Notes: a model not told the origin generated them from the letters alone. Counted from the first letter of the stretch, positions 12,061-20,830 are shown. The stretch: 64,000 bases of DNA from Erwinia aphidicola (GCF_024169515.1 NZ_JAMKCQ010000001.1:1922001-1986000); one strand, 5' to 3'. Translations and numbers: made by a program.

Positions 12061-12756
12061 GTGAACGGCACGCTTAAACCCCTCCTCTGGGAGAACAGTT
12101 TCTTTAACCGGCAGAGTGCGCTGCTGGAGCTGGGCGGTGAGCATCAGCTGGATAGCGTTCAGCTCGACGACTGGCCGCTGGTGCAGGTCAAGGTGCTGGC
12201 GCAGCAGAGCGCAGAGCTGGATGCGCTCAGCGCGCTCGGTTTTCGCCTGGTGGAAGGGGAAGCGGACTGCGTGCTGGGCATCACGCCGGTGGATCGCCCA
12301 ACCGGCGTGCGTATTGCGCGCGCGGAACATATCCCGGCGCTGCGCCAGGCCGCGGAAGAAGCATTCACCTTTAGCCGTTTTCGTGCCCCGTGGTATGCAT
12401 CCGGCGACAGCGGACGCTTCTATGCGCAGTGGGTGGAAAACGCGGTGCGCGGCACCTTTGATCATCAGTGCCTGTTGGCGGTGGATGAGCAGGGTATTAT
12501 GCAGGGCTTTGTCTCCCTGCGTGAGCTGGATGACGGCACCGCGCGCATTGGCCTGCTGGCGGTATTACCTGCGGCTCAGGGGCTGGGCATCGGCCAGCGG
12601 TTGATGAATGCGGCTAACGACTGGTGCCGCGCACGCCGCCTGACACGACTTCACGTCGCCACGCAGCTGGGCAACCTCGCTGCGCTGCGTCTTTATCTTC
12701 GCTGCGGCGGCGTGATTGAACGCACCGCATACTGGTTATACAGGGAAACACCATGA
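12061..12756 (+). CDS. wecD: dTDP-fucosamine acetyltransferase
   Basis: Acetyl-CoA-dependent N-acetylation of dTDP-4-amino-4,6-dideoxygalactose to dTDP-Fuc4NAc. GNAT-fold protein of 231 residues; the first half (ENSFFNRQSALLEL) and the diagnostic GRFYAQWVENAVRGTFDH match WecD/RffC, and the acetyl-CoA loop is QGLGIGQRLM. The only start that keeps the conserved N-terminus is GTG at 12061; the ATG overlapping the wecC stop is in another frame and stops after ten codons. The end overlaps the wecE ATG by 4 bp. Confidence 0.93.
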   Translation: MNGTLKPLLWENSFFNRQSALLELGGEHQLDSVQLDDWPLVQVKVLAQQSAELDALSALGFRLVEGEADCVLGITPVDRPTGVRIARAEHIPALRQAAEEAFTFSRFRAPWYASGDSGRFYAQWVENAVRGTFDHQCLLAVDEQGIMQGFVSLRELDDGTARIGLLAVLPAAQGLGIGQRLMNAANDWCRARRLTRLHVATQLGNLAALRLYLRCGGVIERTAYWLYRETP

Positions 12757-13883
12757 TTCCGTTTAATGCGCCGCCGGTGGTGGGAACTGAACTTGAATAT
12801 ATGCAGTCGGCCATGGGTAGCGGCAAGCTGTGCGGCGATGGCGGTTTTACCCGTCGCTGCCAGCAGTGGATGGAGCAGCGCTTCGCCAGTCGTAAAGTAC
12901 TGCTTACCCCTTCCTGCACCGCTTCGCTCGAAATGGCGGCGATCCTGATTGATATTCAGCCCGGTGATGAAGTGATCATGCCGAGCTACACCTTTGTCTC
13001 GACGGCCAATGCCTTTGTGCTGCGTGGGGCGACCATCGTCTTTGTCGACGTGCGCCCGGATACCATGAATATCGATGAGACGCTGATTGAGGCGGCGATC
13101 ACCGATAAGACTAAAGCGATTGTGCCGGTGCACTATGCGGGCGTGGCCTGCGAGATGGACACCATTATGGCGCTGGCGAAAAAGCACCAGCTGTGGGTGG
13201 TGGAGGATGCTGCGCAGGGCGTGATGTCGACCTACAAAGGTCGCGCGCTTGGCAGCATTGGGCATATCGGCTGCTTCAGCTTTCATGAAACCAAAAACTA
13301 CACGGCCGGTGGCGAAGGTGGCGCGACGCTGGTCAACGATGCCTCGCTGGTCGAGCGCGCGGAGATCGTGCGCGAGAAAGGCACCAACCGCAGCCAGTTT
13401 TTCCGTGGTCAGGTGGATAAGTACACCTGGCGCGATATCGGCTCCAGCTATCTGATGGCTGATTTGCAGGCCGCGTATCTCTGGGCACAGCTGGAGGCGG
13501 CAGAGCGCATCAACCAGCAGCGCCTGCGGCTGTGGCAGAACTATCATGATGCCCTGCAGCCCCTGGCGGCACGCGGGCGCATCGAGCTGCCCGTCATCCC
13601 GGCAAACTGCGAACACAATGCGCATATGTTTTACCTCAAGCTGCGCGATCAGGATGACCGCAGCGCGCTGATCTCCTGGCTGAAAGAGGCCGAGATCCTT
13701 GCGGTCTTCCACTACATTCCGCTGCACAGCTCTCCTGCCGGTCTGCGTTTTGGCCGCTTCCACGGTACCGATCGCGCAACCCAGACCGAAAGTGAGCGCC
13801 TGCTGCGCCTGCCGCTGTTCTATAACCTCTCTGATAACAATCAGAAAACGGTGATCGGTTCGCTGCTGAGCTATTTCTCCTGA
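12753..13883 (+). CDS. wecE: dTDP-4-amino-4,6-dideoxygalactose transaminase
   Basis: PLP-dependent sugar aminotransferase of the DegT/DnrJ/EryC1 family that converts dTDP-4-keto-6-deoxyglucose to dTDP-Fuc4N. The product has 376 residues. It shows TPSCTASLEMAA, the DAAQG motif, and the PLP lysine in CFSFHETKNYTAGGEGGA. Its substrate is normally made by RffG/RffH, which are not encoded next to it here, so another rmlA/rmlB pair must supply it. Confidence 0.96.
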   Translation: MIPFNAPPVVGTELEYMQSAMGSGKLCGDGGFTRRCQQWMEQRFASRKVLLTPSCTASLEMAAILIDIQPGDEVIMPSYTFVSTANAFVLRGATIVFVDVRPDTMNIDETLIEAAITDKTKAIVPVHYAGVACEMDTIMALAKKHQLWVVEDAAQGVMSTYKGRALGSIGHIGCFSFHETKNYTAGGEGGATLVNDASLVERAEIVREKGTNRSQFFRGQVDKYTWRDIGSSYLMADLQAAYLWAQLEAAERINQQRLRLWQNYHDALQPLAARGRIELPVIPANCEHNAHMFYLKLRDQDDRSALISWLKEAEILAVFHYIPLHSSPAGLRFGRFHGTDRATQTESERLLRLPLFYNLSDNNQKTVIGSLLSYFS

Positions 13884-13884
13884 T

Positions 13885-15135
13885 ATGTCACTGGCAAAAG
13901 CGTCGGTGTGGACGGCCGTTTCCACACTGGTAAAGATTGCTGCCGGGCTGCTGGTGGTAAAAATGCTGGCAGTGACCTACGGACCTGCGGGGGTTGGGCA
14001 GGCGGGTAACTTCCGCCAGCTGATCACCGTGCTTGGCGTGCTGGCAGGGGCCGGAATTTTCAACGGCGTGACCAAATATGTCGCACAGACTCAGCAGCAG
14101 CCAGCAGAACTGCGCGGGGTTCTTGGCACGGCGTCGGCGATGGTGCTCGGATTCTCCCTGCTGCTGGCGGCCGTGTTCCTGCTGTTTGCTGCGCCAATAA
14201 GCCGGGCACTGTTTGGCCACGAGCAGTATCAGCAGGTGATCCGCATCGTCGCCTTCCTGCAGCTGGGCATCGCCTGGGCTAACCTCGCGCTGGCGATCAT
14301 GAAAGGCTTCCGCGATGCCGCAGGCAACGCGCTGGCGCTGATTGTCGGCAGCGCGATCGGGGTGGCCGCGTGGTTTGTCTGCTACTGGCTCGGCGGCTAT
14401 AGCGGCGCGCTGGTGGGTCTGGCCATGGTCCCGGCTCTGGTCGTGGTGCCTGCGGTGTGGCTACTGGCGCGGCGCGGCCATTTGCCGATGCGCTATCTGC
14501 TGCCGCAGTGGCGGCCGGAGTATGTGCGCAGCCTGGGTAAGTTTACGCTGATGGCGCTGATCACCGCAGTCACGCTGCCGGTGGCGTGGATGATGATGCG
14601 TAACCTGCTGGCGCAGCACGCGGGCTGGGAGCAGGTTGGTTTATGGCAGGGGGTGAGCAGTATTTCGGATGCCTACCTGCAGTTTATTACCGCCTCGTTC
14701 AGCGTCTATCTGCTACCTACGCTGGCCCGCCTGCAGACGAAGGCCGAGATTTCGCGTGAGATCCTCAAGTCGCTGCGCTTCGTCCTGCCCGCCGTCGCTG
14801 CGGTCAGCTTCAGCGTCTGGCTACTGCGCGACTTTGCCATCTGGCTGCTGTTCTCCAGCCAGTTCACCGGCATGCGTGACCTGTTTGTCTGGCAGCTGAT
14901 TGGCGATGTGCTGAAAGTCGGCTGCTACGTATTTGGTTACCTGGTGATCGCCAAAGCGTCACTGCGTTTTTATATTCTTACCGAGGTCAGCCAGTTTGCG
15001 CTGCTGACCGGTTTTTCCCGCTGGCTGATCCCGCTGCACGGCGCAGCAGGCGCAGCTCAGGCGTATATGGCGACCTATGTCGCTTACTTTGCACTCTGTG
15101 CTGGCGTTTTTATTATCTATCGTAGACGAGTATGA
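13885..15135 (+). CDS. wzxE: ECA lipid III flippase
   Basis: Polytopic MATE/MVF-superfamily transporter that flips undecaprenyl-PP-linked ECA trisaccharide across the inner membrane. The 416-residue product is hydrophobic throughout, with about a dozen membrane helices and the Wzx-type opening [20 protein letters not shown]. It starts one base after the wecE stop and overlaps wecF by 4 bp. Confidence 0.94.
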   Translation: MSLAKASVWTAVSTLVKIAAGLLVVKMLAVTYGPAGVGQAGNFRQLITVLGVLAGAGIFNGVTKYVAQTQQQPAELRGVLGTASAMVLGFSLLLAAVFLLFAAPISRALFGHEQYQQVIRIVAFLQLGIAWANLALAIMKGFRDAAGNALALIVGSAIGVAAWFVCYWLGGYSGALVGLAMVPALVVVPAVWLLARRGHLPMRYLLPQWRPEYVRSLGKFTLMALITAVTLPVAWMMMRNLLAQHAGWEQVGLWQGVSSISDAYLQFITASFSVYLLPTLARLQTKAEISREILKSLRFVLPAVAAVSFSVWLLRDFAIWLLFSSQFTGMRDLFVWQLIGDVLKVGCYVFGYLVIAKASLRFYILTEVSQFALLTGFSRWLIPLHGAAGAAQAYMATYVAYFALCAGVFIIYRRRV

Positions 15136-16208
15136 CCAGAGTAATTCATCTTTTAGGCTCAGATATTCCGCATCACAACGCGACGGTGCTGGGCTTTTTT
15201 AACCAGGTTTTACATGAAGTTGCCCCATCTTCAACGCCGCGTGAGTTTTGGGTGGTGAGCGGGCAGGCCACCCTGGCTGGGCAGTATCCGCAGCTGGCTA
15301 TTCGCTTGTTCTCAAGCAAGGCGGAGCTGGCGCAGACGACGATTGCTACCGCCAGCCAGCAGCGCAGCACGCGCTTCTTCTGCCACGGGCAGTTCAATCC
15401 ACGCCTGTGGCTGGCCCTGCTGGCGGGCAGGATCGCACGCCAGCAGTTTTACTGGCATATCTGGGGGGCCGATCTGTATGAAGATGCGGCCAGCCTGAAG
15501 TTTCGTCTGTTCTATATGCTGCGGCGCCAGGCGCAAAAACGCGTGGGGCATGTGTTTGCCACCCGTGGCGACATCAATCACTTTCACCAGCGCTGCCCGC
15601 GCGTGCCGGCATCGCTGCTCTACTTCCCGACCCGGCTGGCGGATAGCGTGCCGGAAAGCCAGGCTGCTGACGGCCCGCTGACCATCCTGCTCGGTAATTC
15701 CGGGGATGCCAGCAATCGTCATATTCAGGCGTTAGAGGAGATCCATCAGCAGTTCGGCAATGGGGTGCAGGTGCTGGTGCCGCTGGGCTACCCGGCCAAC
15801 AATGACGTCTACATCGGGCGCGTGCGTGCGGCTGCGGATGCGCTTTTTGCACCGGGCCACGTGCAGCTGTTGACGGAGAAGCTGGCGTTCGATAACTATT
15901 TACAGCTGCTGTCTCGCTGTCACCTCGGCTATTTTATCTTCGAGCGCCAGCAGGGGATCGGCACGCTGTGTCTGCTGATGCAGGCCAACGTGCCGTTTGT
16001 GTTGAACCGCAAAAACCCGTTCTGGCAGGACCTGGCCGAGCAGCAGGTGCCGGTGCTGTTTAACGGCGATGCGCTGGATGCGGCGACTGTCGCGGAGGCG
16101 CGGCGTCAGCTGCAGAGCCTGGATAAAAGCCGCATCGCCTTTTTCGAGCCGGGCTATCTGGCGGGCTGGCAGCAGGCGCTGCAAATGGTGGAAGGGGAGA
16201 GCGCATGA
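15132..16208 (+). CDS. wecF: dTDP-Fuc4NAc:lipid II Fuc4NAc transferase
   Basis: Adds the third sugar (Fuc4NAc) to ECA lipid II at the cytoplasmic face of the inner membrane. The 358-residue GT56-family protein carries [19 protein letters not shown] at the N-terminus, [14 protein letters not shown], and the C-terminal [19 protein letters not shown]. Four-base overlaps with both wzxE and wzyE indicate tight coupling. Confidence 0.95.
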   Translation: MTRVIHLLGSDIPHHNATVLGFFNQVLHEVAPSSTPREFWVVSGQATLAGQYPQLAIRLFSSKAELAQTTIATASQQRSTRFFCHGQFNPRLWLALLAGRIARQQFYWHIWGADLYEDAASLKFRLFYMLRRQAQKRVGHVFATRGDINHFHQRCPRVPASLLYFPTRLADSVPESQAADGPLTILLGNSGDASNRHIQALEEIHQQFGNGVQVLVPLGYPANNDVYIGRVRAAADALFAPGHVQLLTEKLAFDNYLQLLSRCHLGYFIFERQQGIGTLCLLMQANVPFVLNRKNPFWQDLAEQQVPVLFNGDALDAATVAEARRQLQSLDKSRIAFFEPGYLAGWQQALQMVEGESA

Positions 16209-17551
16209 CCTTATTCGAGTTTGTCGGTCTGCTGGTGGTGTACCTGTGCTGCGGCGGATTTATCCTGACGCTGACATGGCGTGAGTTCAGGCGCGTGCGC
16301 TTCAACTTCAACGTCTTCTTCTCGCTGCTGTTTTTGCTGACCTTCTTCTTTGGTTTTCCGCTGACCTGCCTGCTGGTATTTGGCTTTGACGTGCAGGTGG
16401 TGCCGCCAGAGTATCTTTTACAGGCGCTGCTGTCGGCGGGCTGTTTCTATGCCATCTACTATGTCAGCTACAAGACCCGGCTGCGCGCGCGCAGCACGGC
16501 TCCTGCACGACAGATATTCACCATCAACCGTATTGAAGCCCACCTGAGCTGGGGACTGATGGCGCTGGTGGCGCTGGGCACCGTCAGCGTGTTCTTTATG
16601 CATAACGGCTTTCTGCTGTTTAAGCTGCACAGCTACAGCCAGATTTTCTCTGCGGATGTCTCCGGCGTGGCGCTCAAGCGCTTCTTCTACTTCTTTATTC
16701 CGGCGATGCTGGTGGTTTACTTCCTCAAGCAGGATTTACGCGGCTGGCTGTTCTTCCTCGTGGCCACCGTCGGCTTTGGTCTGCTGACCTACACCATCGT
16801 TGGCGGCACGCGCGCCAATATCATCATCGCTTTCGCCCTGTTTCTGTTTATCGGCATTATTCGCGGCTGGATCACGCTCTGGATGCTGGTGCTGGCGGGC
16901 GTGGGCGGTATTGTTGGCATGTTCTGGCTGGCGCTCAAGCGCTACAACCTCGACGTTAGCGGTCCGGAGGCGTTCTACACCTTCCTCTATCTGACGCGGG
17001 ATACCTTCTCCCCCTGGGAGAATCTCGGCCTGCTGCTGCAAAACTACGACAAGATTGATTTTCAGGGGCTGGCCCCCATCTGGCGCGATTTCTACGTGTT
17101 TATCCCCAGCTGGCTGTGGCACGGGCGGCCAACCGAAGTGCTTAACAGCGCGAACTACTTTACCTGGGAAGTGCTGGATAACCACTCGGGCCTGGCGATT
17201 TCCCCCACGCTGATTGGCTCACTGGTGGTGATGGGCGGCGCGCTGTTTATCCCGCTGGGTGCGGTTGCCGTCGGCATGATTATCAAATGGTTTGACTGGC
17301 TGTACGACAAAGGGCGCCATGAACCCAACCGCTACAAAGCCGCAATTCTGCAAAGCTTCTGTTTTGGCGCGGTGTTTAACATGATCGTGCTGGCGCGTGA
17401 GGGGCTGGATGCGTTTGCTTCACGCGTGGTGTTCTTCTGTATTATTTTTGCTGCCTGCGTGGTGGCCGCTAAGCTGCTGTACTGGCTGCTGGATGTGGCC
17501 GGGGTAGTTCGTCCGCGCGCGGCCAGCCGCCCGCTGTCGCCACAGCTGTAG
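16205..17551 (+). CDS. wzyE: ECA polymerase WzyE
   Basis: Inner-membrane polymerase that joins ECA repeat units on the periplasmic side under WzzE control. The 448-residue product has around ten or eleven hydrophobic segments and the family stretches [19 protein letters not shown] and [14 protein letters not shown]. The start overlaps the wecF stop by 4 bp. Confidence 0.94.
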   Translation: MTLFEFVGLLVVYLCCGGFILTLTWREFRRVRFNFNVFFSLLFLLTFFFGFPLTCLLVFGFDVQVVPPEYLLQALLSAGCFYAIYYVSYKTRLRARSTAPARQIFTINRIEAHLSWGLMALVALGTVSVFFMHNGFLLFKLHSYSQIFSADVSGVALKRFFYFFIPAMLVVYFLKQDLRGWLFFLVATVGFGLLTYTIVGGTRANIIIAFALFLFIGIIRGWITLWMLVLAGVGGIVGMFWLALKRYNLDVSGPEAFYTFLYLTRDTFSPWENLGLLLQNYDKIDFQGLAPIWRDFYVFIPSWLWHGRPTEVLNSANYFTWEVLDNHSGLAISPTLIGSLVVMGGALFIPLGAVAVGMIIKWFDWLYDKGRHEPNRYKAAILQSFCFGAVFNMIVLAREGLDAFASRVVFFCIIFAACVVAAKLLYWLLDVAGVVRPRAASRPLSPQL

Positions 17552-17585
17552 ACTTTGTTTTGCTTATGACCTCAAGGAAATCCCG

Positions 17586-18326
17586 ATGAATGCCCCTGTA
17601 ACCGTGCCGCACTATCAGATTCGCGGCATTACGCTGTCAGGCTTTAGTGATATGGCGCAGTTTGTCGACTACCTCAATCACGACGGTAAGCTGAAAACCG
17701 GCACGCTGGTGGCGATCAACGCCGAGAAAGTGCTGACGGCTGAAGCAGATGCGGCAGTGGCTGAGCTGATTGCCGCGGCAGAATATAAGTATGCCGATGG
17801 CATCAGTATTGTACGTTCGATCCGCAAGAAGTATCCGCAGGCCGAGGTGTCACGTATTGCCGGCGCCGATCTGTGGGAAGCGTTGATGGAGCGCGCCGGG
17901 CGCGAAGGCACGCCGGTGTTTCTGATTGGCGGGCGGGAGTCGGTGCTGGCGCAGACTCAGGACCAGCTGCGCCGCCGCTGGAATGTGAATATCGTTGGCG
18001 CTCAGGACGGCTTCTTCACCCCCGCCGAGCGTGATGCGCTGTTTGCCCGCATTCAGGCCAGCGGCGCCAGGCTGGTAACCGTCGCGATGGGCTCGCCGCG
18101 CCAGGAGATCCTGATGCGCGACTGTAAAGCCGTTTACCCGGATGCGCTATATATGGGAGTAGGCGGTACCTACGACGTGTTTACCGGCCACGTGAAGCGT
18201 GCGCCAAAGATATGGCAGAAAATGGGTCTGGAGTGGCTTTACCGCCTTCTGTCGCAGCCTTCCCGCCTAAAGCGCCAGCTGCGACTGCTGAAATACCTTA
18301 AATATCACTGGCGCGGCGATCTTTAA
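17586..18326 (+). CDS. wecG: UDP-ManNAcA transferase
   Basis: Transfers ManNAcA from UDP-ManNAcA to undecaprenyl-PP-GlcNAc, forming ECA lipid II. The 246-residue WecG/TagA/CpsF (GT26) protein shows [32 protein letters not shown] and [15 protein letters not shown] good ribosome site (CAAGGAAA) precedes the start. It is the last gene of the ECA operon; yifK, which follows in E. coli, is absent and the tRNA promoter comes next. Confidence 0.95.
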   Translation: MNAPVTVPHYQIRGITLSGFSDMAQFVDYLNHDGKLKTGTLVAINAEKVLTAEADAAVAELIAAAEYKYADGISIVRSIRKKYPQAEVSRIAGADLWEALMERAGREGTPVFLIGGRESVLAQTQDQLRRRWNVNIVGAQDGFFTPAERDALFARIQASGARLVTVAMGSPRQEILMRDCKAVYPDALYMGVGGTYDVFTGHVKRAPKIWQKMGLEWLYRLLSQPSRLKRQLRLLKYLKYHWRGDL

Positions 18327-18454
18327 CGCCTGGGACAATTTTCTCTAACCCGGCTATTTAGTGGCTTTTTTGCCATAAAGAGGCAGAAAAACGCTGTGAC
18401 TTTAGACGGAATGCACAAAGCGTAATCAAACGCGTTTTTTTGTGAAAAAAGCAC

Positions 18455-18483
18455 TGGACAGGTAAGGCTCCCGTCCGTAGTAT
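18455..18483 (+). promoter_or_regulatory. Candidate promoter of the tRNA operon
   Basis: TGGACA (18455-18460), a 17-bp spacer and TAGTAT (18478-18483), followed by a C-rich discriminator (GCACATCCGC), as in stringently controlled stable-RNA promoters. It lies 21 bp before tRNA-Arg. Confidence 0.65.
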
Positions 18484-18504
18484 GCACATCCGCAACGGCG
18501 CTAC

Positions 18505-18581
<77 letters not shown>

Positions 18582-18672
18582 TGAATTTTGTGCGCAATGA
18601 GCGGCGGTGGTAACATTTACCGCGTTAGTAAGAAGTAAAGCAGTCGCAACAAGCAGTAAAGAAATCAGGTAT

Positions 18673-18749
18673 GGTGGCTATAGCTCAGTTGGTAGAGCCC
18701 TGGATTGTGATTCCAGTTGTCGTGGGTTCGAGTCCCATTAGCCACCCCA
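18673..18749 (+). tRNA. hisR: tRNA-His (anticodon GTG)
   Basis: 77 nt including the extra 5' G(-1) that is diagnostic of tRNA-His; acceptor GTGGCTA/TAGCCAC, anticodon loop TTGTGAT, CCA encoded. Confidence 0.97.
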
Positions 18750-18775
18750 GATTTTTAGTAAAGATTTTGTCGTAT

Positions 18776-18862
18776 GCGAAGGTGGCGGAATTGGTAGACG
18801 CGCTAGCTTCAGGTGTTAGTGTCTTAACGGACGTGAGGGTTCAAGTCCCTCTCTTCGCACCA
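18776..18862 (+). tRNA. leuT: tRNA-Leu (anticodon CAG)
   Basis: 87 nt with the long class II variable arm (TGTCTTAACGGACG). Acceptor GCGAAGG pairs with the 3' strand CTCTTCGC (one mismatch or wobble); anticodon CAG in CTTCAGGT; CCA encoded. Confidence 0.96.
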
Positions 18863-18895
18863 CAAAATCTGTAGCAAAGAAGTGCCAGCAGTATT

Positions 18896-18972
18896 CGGCG
18901 AGTAGCGCAGCTTGGTAGCGCAACTGGTTTGGGACCAGTGGGTCGGAGGTTCGAATCCTCTCTCGCCGACCA
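18896..18972 (+). tRNA. proM: tRNA-Pro (anticodon TGG), copy 1
   Basis: 77 nt, acceptor CGGCGAG/CTCGCCG, anticodon loop TTTGGGA, CCA encoded. Followed by its own intrinsic terminator. Confidence 0.97.
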
Positions 18973-18980
18973 ATTTTAAG

Positions 18981-19004
18981 ACCCTGCTGTACTGCGGGGT
19001 TTTT
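18981..19004 (+). terminator. Terminator after first tRNA-Pro
   Basis: Stem ACCCTGC / GCGGGGT (one T-G wobble), loop TGTACT, followed by TTTTT. It lies between the two identical proline tRNAs. Confidence 0.75.
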
Positions 19005-19061
19005 GCTTAAAACCTGAAGGTTTGGGCAACGATAAGAAAAGTAGTGGCAAAAAGAAGTATT

Positions 19062-19138
19062 CGGCGAGTAGCGCAGCTTGGTAGCGCAACTGGTTTGGGA
19101 CCAGTGGGTCGGAGGTTCGAATCCTCTCTCGCCGACCA
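19062..19138 (+). tRNA. tRNA-Pro (anticodon TGG), copy 2
   Basis: Identical over all 77 nt to the copy at 18896-18972, and also sharing a few upstream bases (AGTATT). E. coli has one such gene at this place, so this is a local duplication. Confidence 0.97.
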
Positions 19139-19183
19139 ATTTAAGAAACCTGCTTGAAAAAGCAGGTTTTTTTTCGTCTGTAG
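19120..19183 (+). repeat. 64-bp direct repeat, copy A (3' end of tRNA-Pro plus terminator)
   Basis: Bases 19120-19183 recur exactly at 19279-19342. The unit comprises the last 19 bases of tRNA-Pro (from the T-loop to CCA), a terminator hairpin and a short tail ending CGTCTGTAG. Confidence 0.9.
19146..19174 (+). terminator. Terminator of the tRNA operon
   Basis: Perfect 10-bp stem AAACCTGCTT / AAGCAGGTTT with GAAA loop and a run of eight T. A second identical hairpin sits in the downstream repeat at about 19305-19333. Confidence 0.9.
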
Positions 19184-19278
19184 CCAATGAGGATGAGAAC
19201 CTCCGAAGGAGGTTTGAGCCGAGCGCAGCGAGACAGCGTTGCTTTAGCAACGGCCCGCAGGGCGGCTCGCAGAGCCGC
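19184..19278. other. Hairpin-rich segment between the two 64-bp repeats
   Basis: A 95-bp non-coding insert made of consecutive small hairpins: AACCTCC/GGAGGTT (19198-19214), CGTTGC/GCAACG (19237-19252), GCCC-GCA-GGGC (19253-19263) and GGCTC-GCA-GAGCC (19264-19276). No ORF. Its function is unknown. Confidence 0.7.
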
Positions 19279-19342
19279 AATCCTCTCTCGCCGACCAATT
19301 TAAGAAACCTGCTTGAAAAAGCAGGTTTTTTTTCGTCTGTAG
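19279..19342 (+). repeat. 64-bp direct repeat, copy B (truncated tRNA-Pro 3' end)
   Basis: Exact copy of 19120-19183. The upstream three quarters of the tRNA are missing, so only the 3' 19 bases remain; this resembles an att-type scar or partial duplication. Confidence 0.9.
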
Positions 19343-19428
19343 AGATGACCTTCCCCTCCTTTCTTTCCGTGAAGAAGTGCCTGTGCAGCGGACCCGTCCC
19401 GATATTATCACTCCACGCATTATCAGTT

Positions 19429-19446
19429 CGTCTCTGTTCAGAGACA
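19429..19446 (+). promoter_or_regulatory. GlrR-type activator site 1
   Basis: CGTC-N10-GACA, one mismatch to the GlrR (YfhA) consensus TGTC-N10-GACA, about 220 bp upstream of the glmZ start. One of three such sites. Confidence 0.7.
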
Positions 19447-19491
19447 TCTAACCACTTGTTTTAAAATGTGTTTACCTGACTTTGCTTTACT

Positions 19492-19509
19492 TGTCTCTAA
19501 TCAGCGACG
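19492..19509 (+). promoter_or_regulatory. GlrR-type activator site 2
   Basis: TGTC-N10-GACG, one mismatch to TGTC-N10-GACA, in the glmZ upstream region. Confidence 0.7.
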
Positions 19510-19524
19510 TAGGGAAGAGGGGGA

Positions 19525-19542
19525 TGTGGGTTTTTAACGACA
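19525..19542 (+). promoter_or_regulatory. GlrR-type activator site 3
   Basis: TGTG-N10-GACA, one mismatch to TGTC-N10-GACA. With sites 1 and 2 it reproduces the three-site arrangement known upstream of glmY/glmZ; the AT-rich stretch that follows (19556-19610) could hold an IHF site. Confidence 0.7.
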
Positions 19543-19628
19543 CAACCCTGAGCGGTTATAGCAATCTTAAATTTTAAATATCGATAAATCATAGAGATAG
19601 AATATTGAGAAGCAGAGAAATACCATTC

Positions 19629-19643
19629 TGGCACGGCATATGC
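19629..19643 (+). promoter_or_regulatory. Sigma-54 promoter of glmZ
   Basis: TGGCACG-N4-ATGC fits the -24/-12 consensus TGGCACG-N4-TTGC with one mismatch. The invariant GG and GC are correctly spaced, and the predicted start 12 bp after the GC falls on the conserved GTAGATGC 5' end of GlmZ. Confidence 0.82.
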
Positions 19644-19655
19644 AATACTATCCCT

Positions 19656-19860
19656 GTAGATGCTCATTCCACCTCTTATGTTTGCTAACGCTTCATAAAC
19701 CTGGGAATGATGCAGAGCCACATTACGGTACCTGTTGTCCAGCCAGCCAATATCGCTTACGCCTTATTGGATTTATCGGGCAAAACGTTGAGTCGGGTAC
19801 CAATCGGTTGTCTTAACCGACCTGATATTCAGACCTGCCAGATGGCAGGTCTTTTTTTTT
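19656..19860 (+). ncRNA. glmZ: Small regulatory RNA GlmZ
   Basis: A 205-nt RNA gene recognised by its conserved 5' part (GTAGATGCTCATTCC, CTCTTATGTT, GGAATGATGCAGAGCC), by the internal AAAACGTTGAGT and by ending in a strong intrinsic terminator (AGACCTGCC/GGCAGGTCT plus nine T). It occupies the same place as in E. coli, upstream of hemY. GlmZ base-pairs with the glmS leader, with Hfq, to increase glucosamine-6-phosphate synthase; GlmY and RapZ/RNase E control its cleavage. The three GlrR-like sites and the sigma-54 promoter suggest two-component (GlrK/GlrR) control here. Confidence 0.9.
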
Positions 19861-20029
19861 ACCTGGTGCCCGTCATCGTTCAGGTTGCAGATACGTCGGG
19901 TCATAATAACTGGCGAAAAAACTCGCCGGACAATGAAAACATGTCTCCTATGGATTGTTCTTTTTGTATGCACTCTTAATGGATGTTTGACATCTCTAAA
20001 ACAGTTTTTACATACTGTTGATTCAATTT

Positions 20030-20767
20030 TTACTGATAAATCAATTTACCAGCTGTAAGCCTGATCTGTTGCGGACCTGTGATAATGAATGAGACAGCTG
20101 ATTCAGAAAGCTGCATTTCCAATTCATATTCATTGCAAGGTTGCAGGGGATTTAAGAATTTAGCATTGTGGACTTGAAAATGCGTATTGAATCCGTAATT
20201 TAATAAAATATCACTAATAAACTCAATGATTAAAGAGGCCGGACAAACAGGATAGCCAGAGAAATGATTTTTTAGTATGTGATGGAATTCATTTATTTTA
20301 AATCTAATAAGTAACCTATCCTTTAATTTTTCAACTTCAAGTATATTAAACAAATCAGAACCATAACTAAGCATATCAACTGATGTATCGCAGTTAGTGA
20401 GTGGTATCTTTATCAGAAAAACATCTGCACGTCCTGATATCTGATCTGAAACTATCTGCGTTGTTCTGACATGTATAAATTCACCAGATGAAATCATCTC
20501 TCCTTTGAGAACCACTTTTTCCAGATTTATCGGATCATAAATATCCATGTTTTTAATCATCACAGGAATATAAACGCTGTCCGGATGTTTACCAAATACA
20601 CTTTCAGCTACAAGAGAAGAAAACTGATGGATTCCTTCAATTAGCAGCGCCTCATTTTTTCTAAGGTAAGACATAGTGTAATTTTTGATCAACAGGCGTC
20701 CAGTTGGAAATCCTTCAATTTGCTCGTGGTTTGAGTTTTTAATTTCGCATAGATCCAGAAAAGCCAT
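20030..20767 (-). CDS. FabZ-like double-hotdog dehydratase of the accessory cluster
   Basis: A 245-residue protein in AT-rich DNA. The C-terminal half has the FabA/FabZ dehydratase signature NHFSGYPVCPASLIIEF: His168 and Glu182 are spaced exactly as the catalytic His/Glu pair of FabZ, although the usual PGV after the second proline reads PAS. The N-terminal half (about residues 28-122) looks like a second, degenerate hotdog fold (YIPVMIKNMDIYDPI, VVLKGEMIS). It would dehydrate 3-hydroxyacyl-ACP to the trans-2-enoyl form. It is divergent from the ketoreductase gene across a 118-bp promoter region. The family is inferred from the motif; a thioesterase-like role is the alternative. Confidence 0.75.
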   Translation of the reverse strand: MAFLDLCEIKNSNHEQIEGFPTGRLLIKNYTMSYLRKNEALLIEGIHQFSSLVAESVFGKHPDSVYIPVMIKNMDIYDPINLEKVVLKGEMISSGEFIHVRTTQIVSDQISGRADVFLIKIPLTNCDTSVDMLSYGSDLFNILEVEKLKDRLLIRFKINEFHHILKNHFSGYPVCPASLIIEFISDILLNYGFNTHFQVHNAKFLNPLQPCNEYELEMQLSESAVSFIITGPQQIRLTAGKLIYQ

Positions 20768-20814
20768 TAAATATCCTTAATTAAGCCGAGTGAGTCAGGT
20801 AACGCTGCGGTTTG

Positions 20815-20830
20815 TGTGATCTTCATCACA
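20815..20830. promoter_or_regulatory. Perfect CRP site between the divergent accessory genes
   Basis: TGTGA-TCTTCA-TCACA, a full match to the CRP core TGTGA-N6-TCACA. Its centre (20822.5) lies 41.5 bp before the start predicted from the TATAAA at 20852-20857, the geometry of a class II CRP-activated promoter for the rightward operon. It could also act on the leftward dehydratase gene. Confidence 0.85.

Noticed and set aside
10723..12465. 580-codon reverse-strand ORF
   Set aside because: It is the antisense shadow of wecC/wecD in GC-rich DNA; the His/Gln/Arg-rich composition is typical of antisense frames.
12693..13925. 410-codon reverse-strand ORF
   Set aside because: Antisense shadow of wecE, which has full family motifs on the forward strand.
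18671..19464. ORFs across the tRNA cluster (both strands)
   Set aside because: They consist of tRNA sequence read as codons and the direct repeat.
19707..19979. 90-codon ORF over glmZ
   Set aside because: It runs through the GlmZ RNA and its terminator; no ribosome site and no protein-like conservation.
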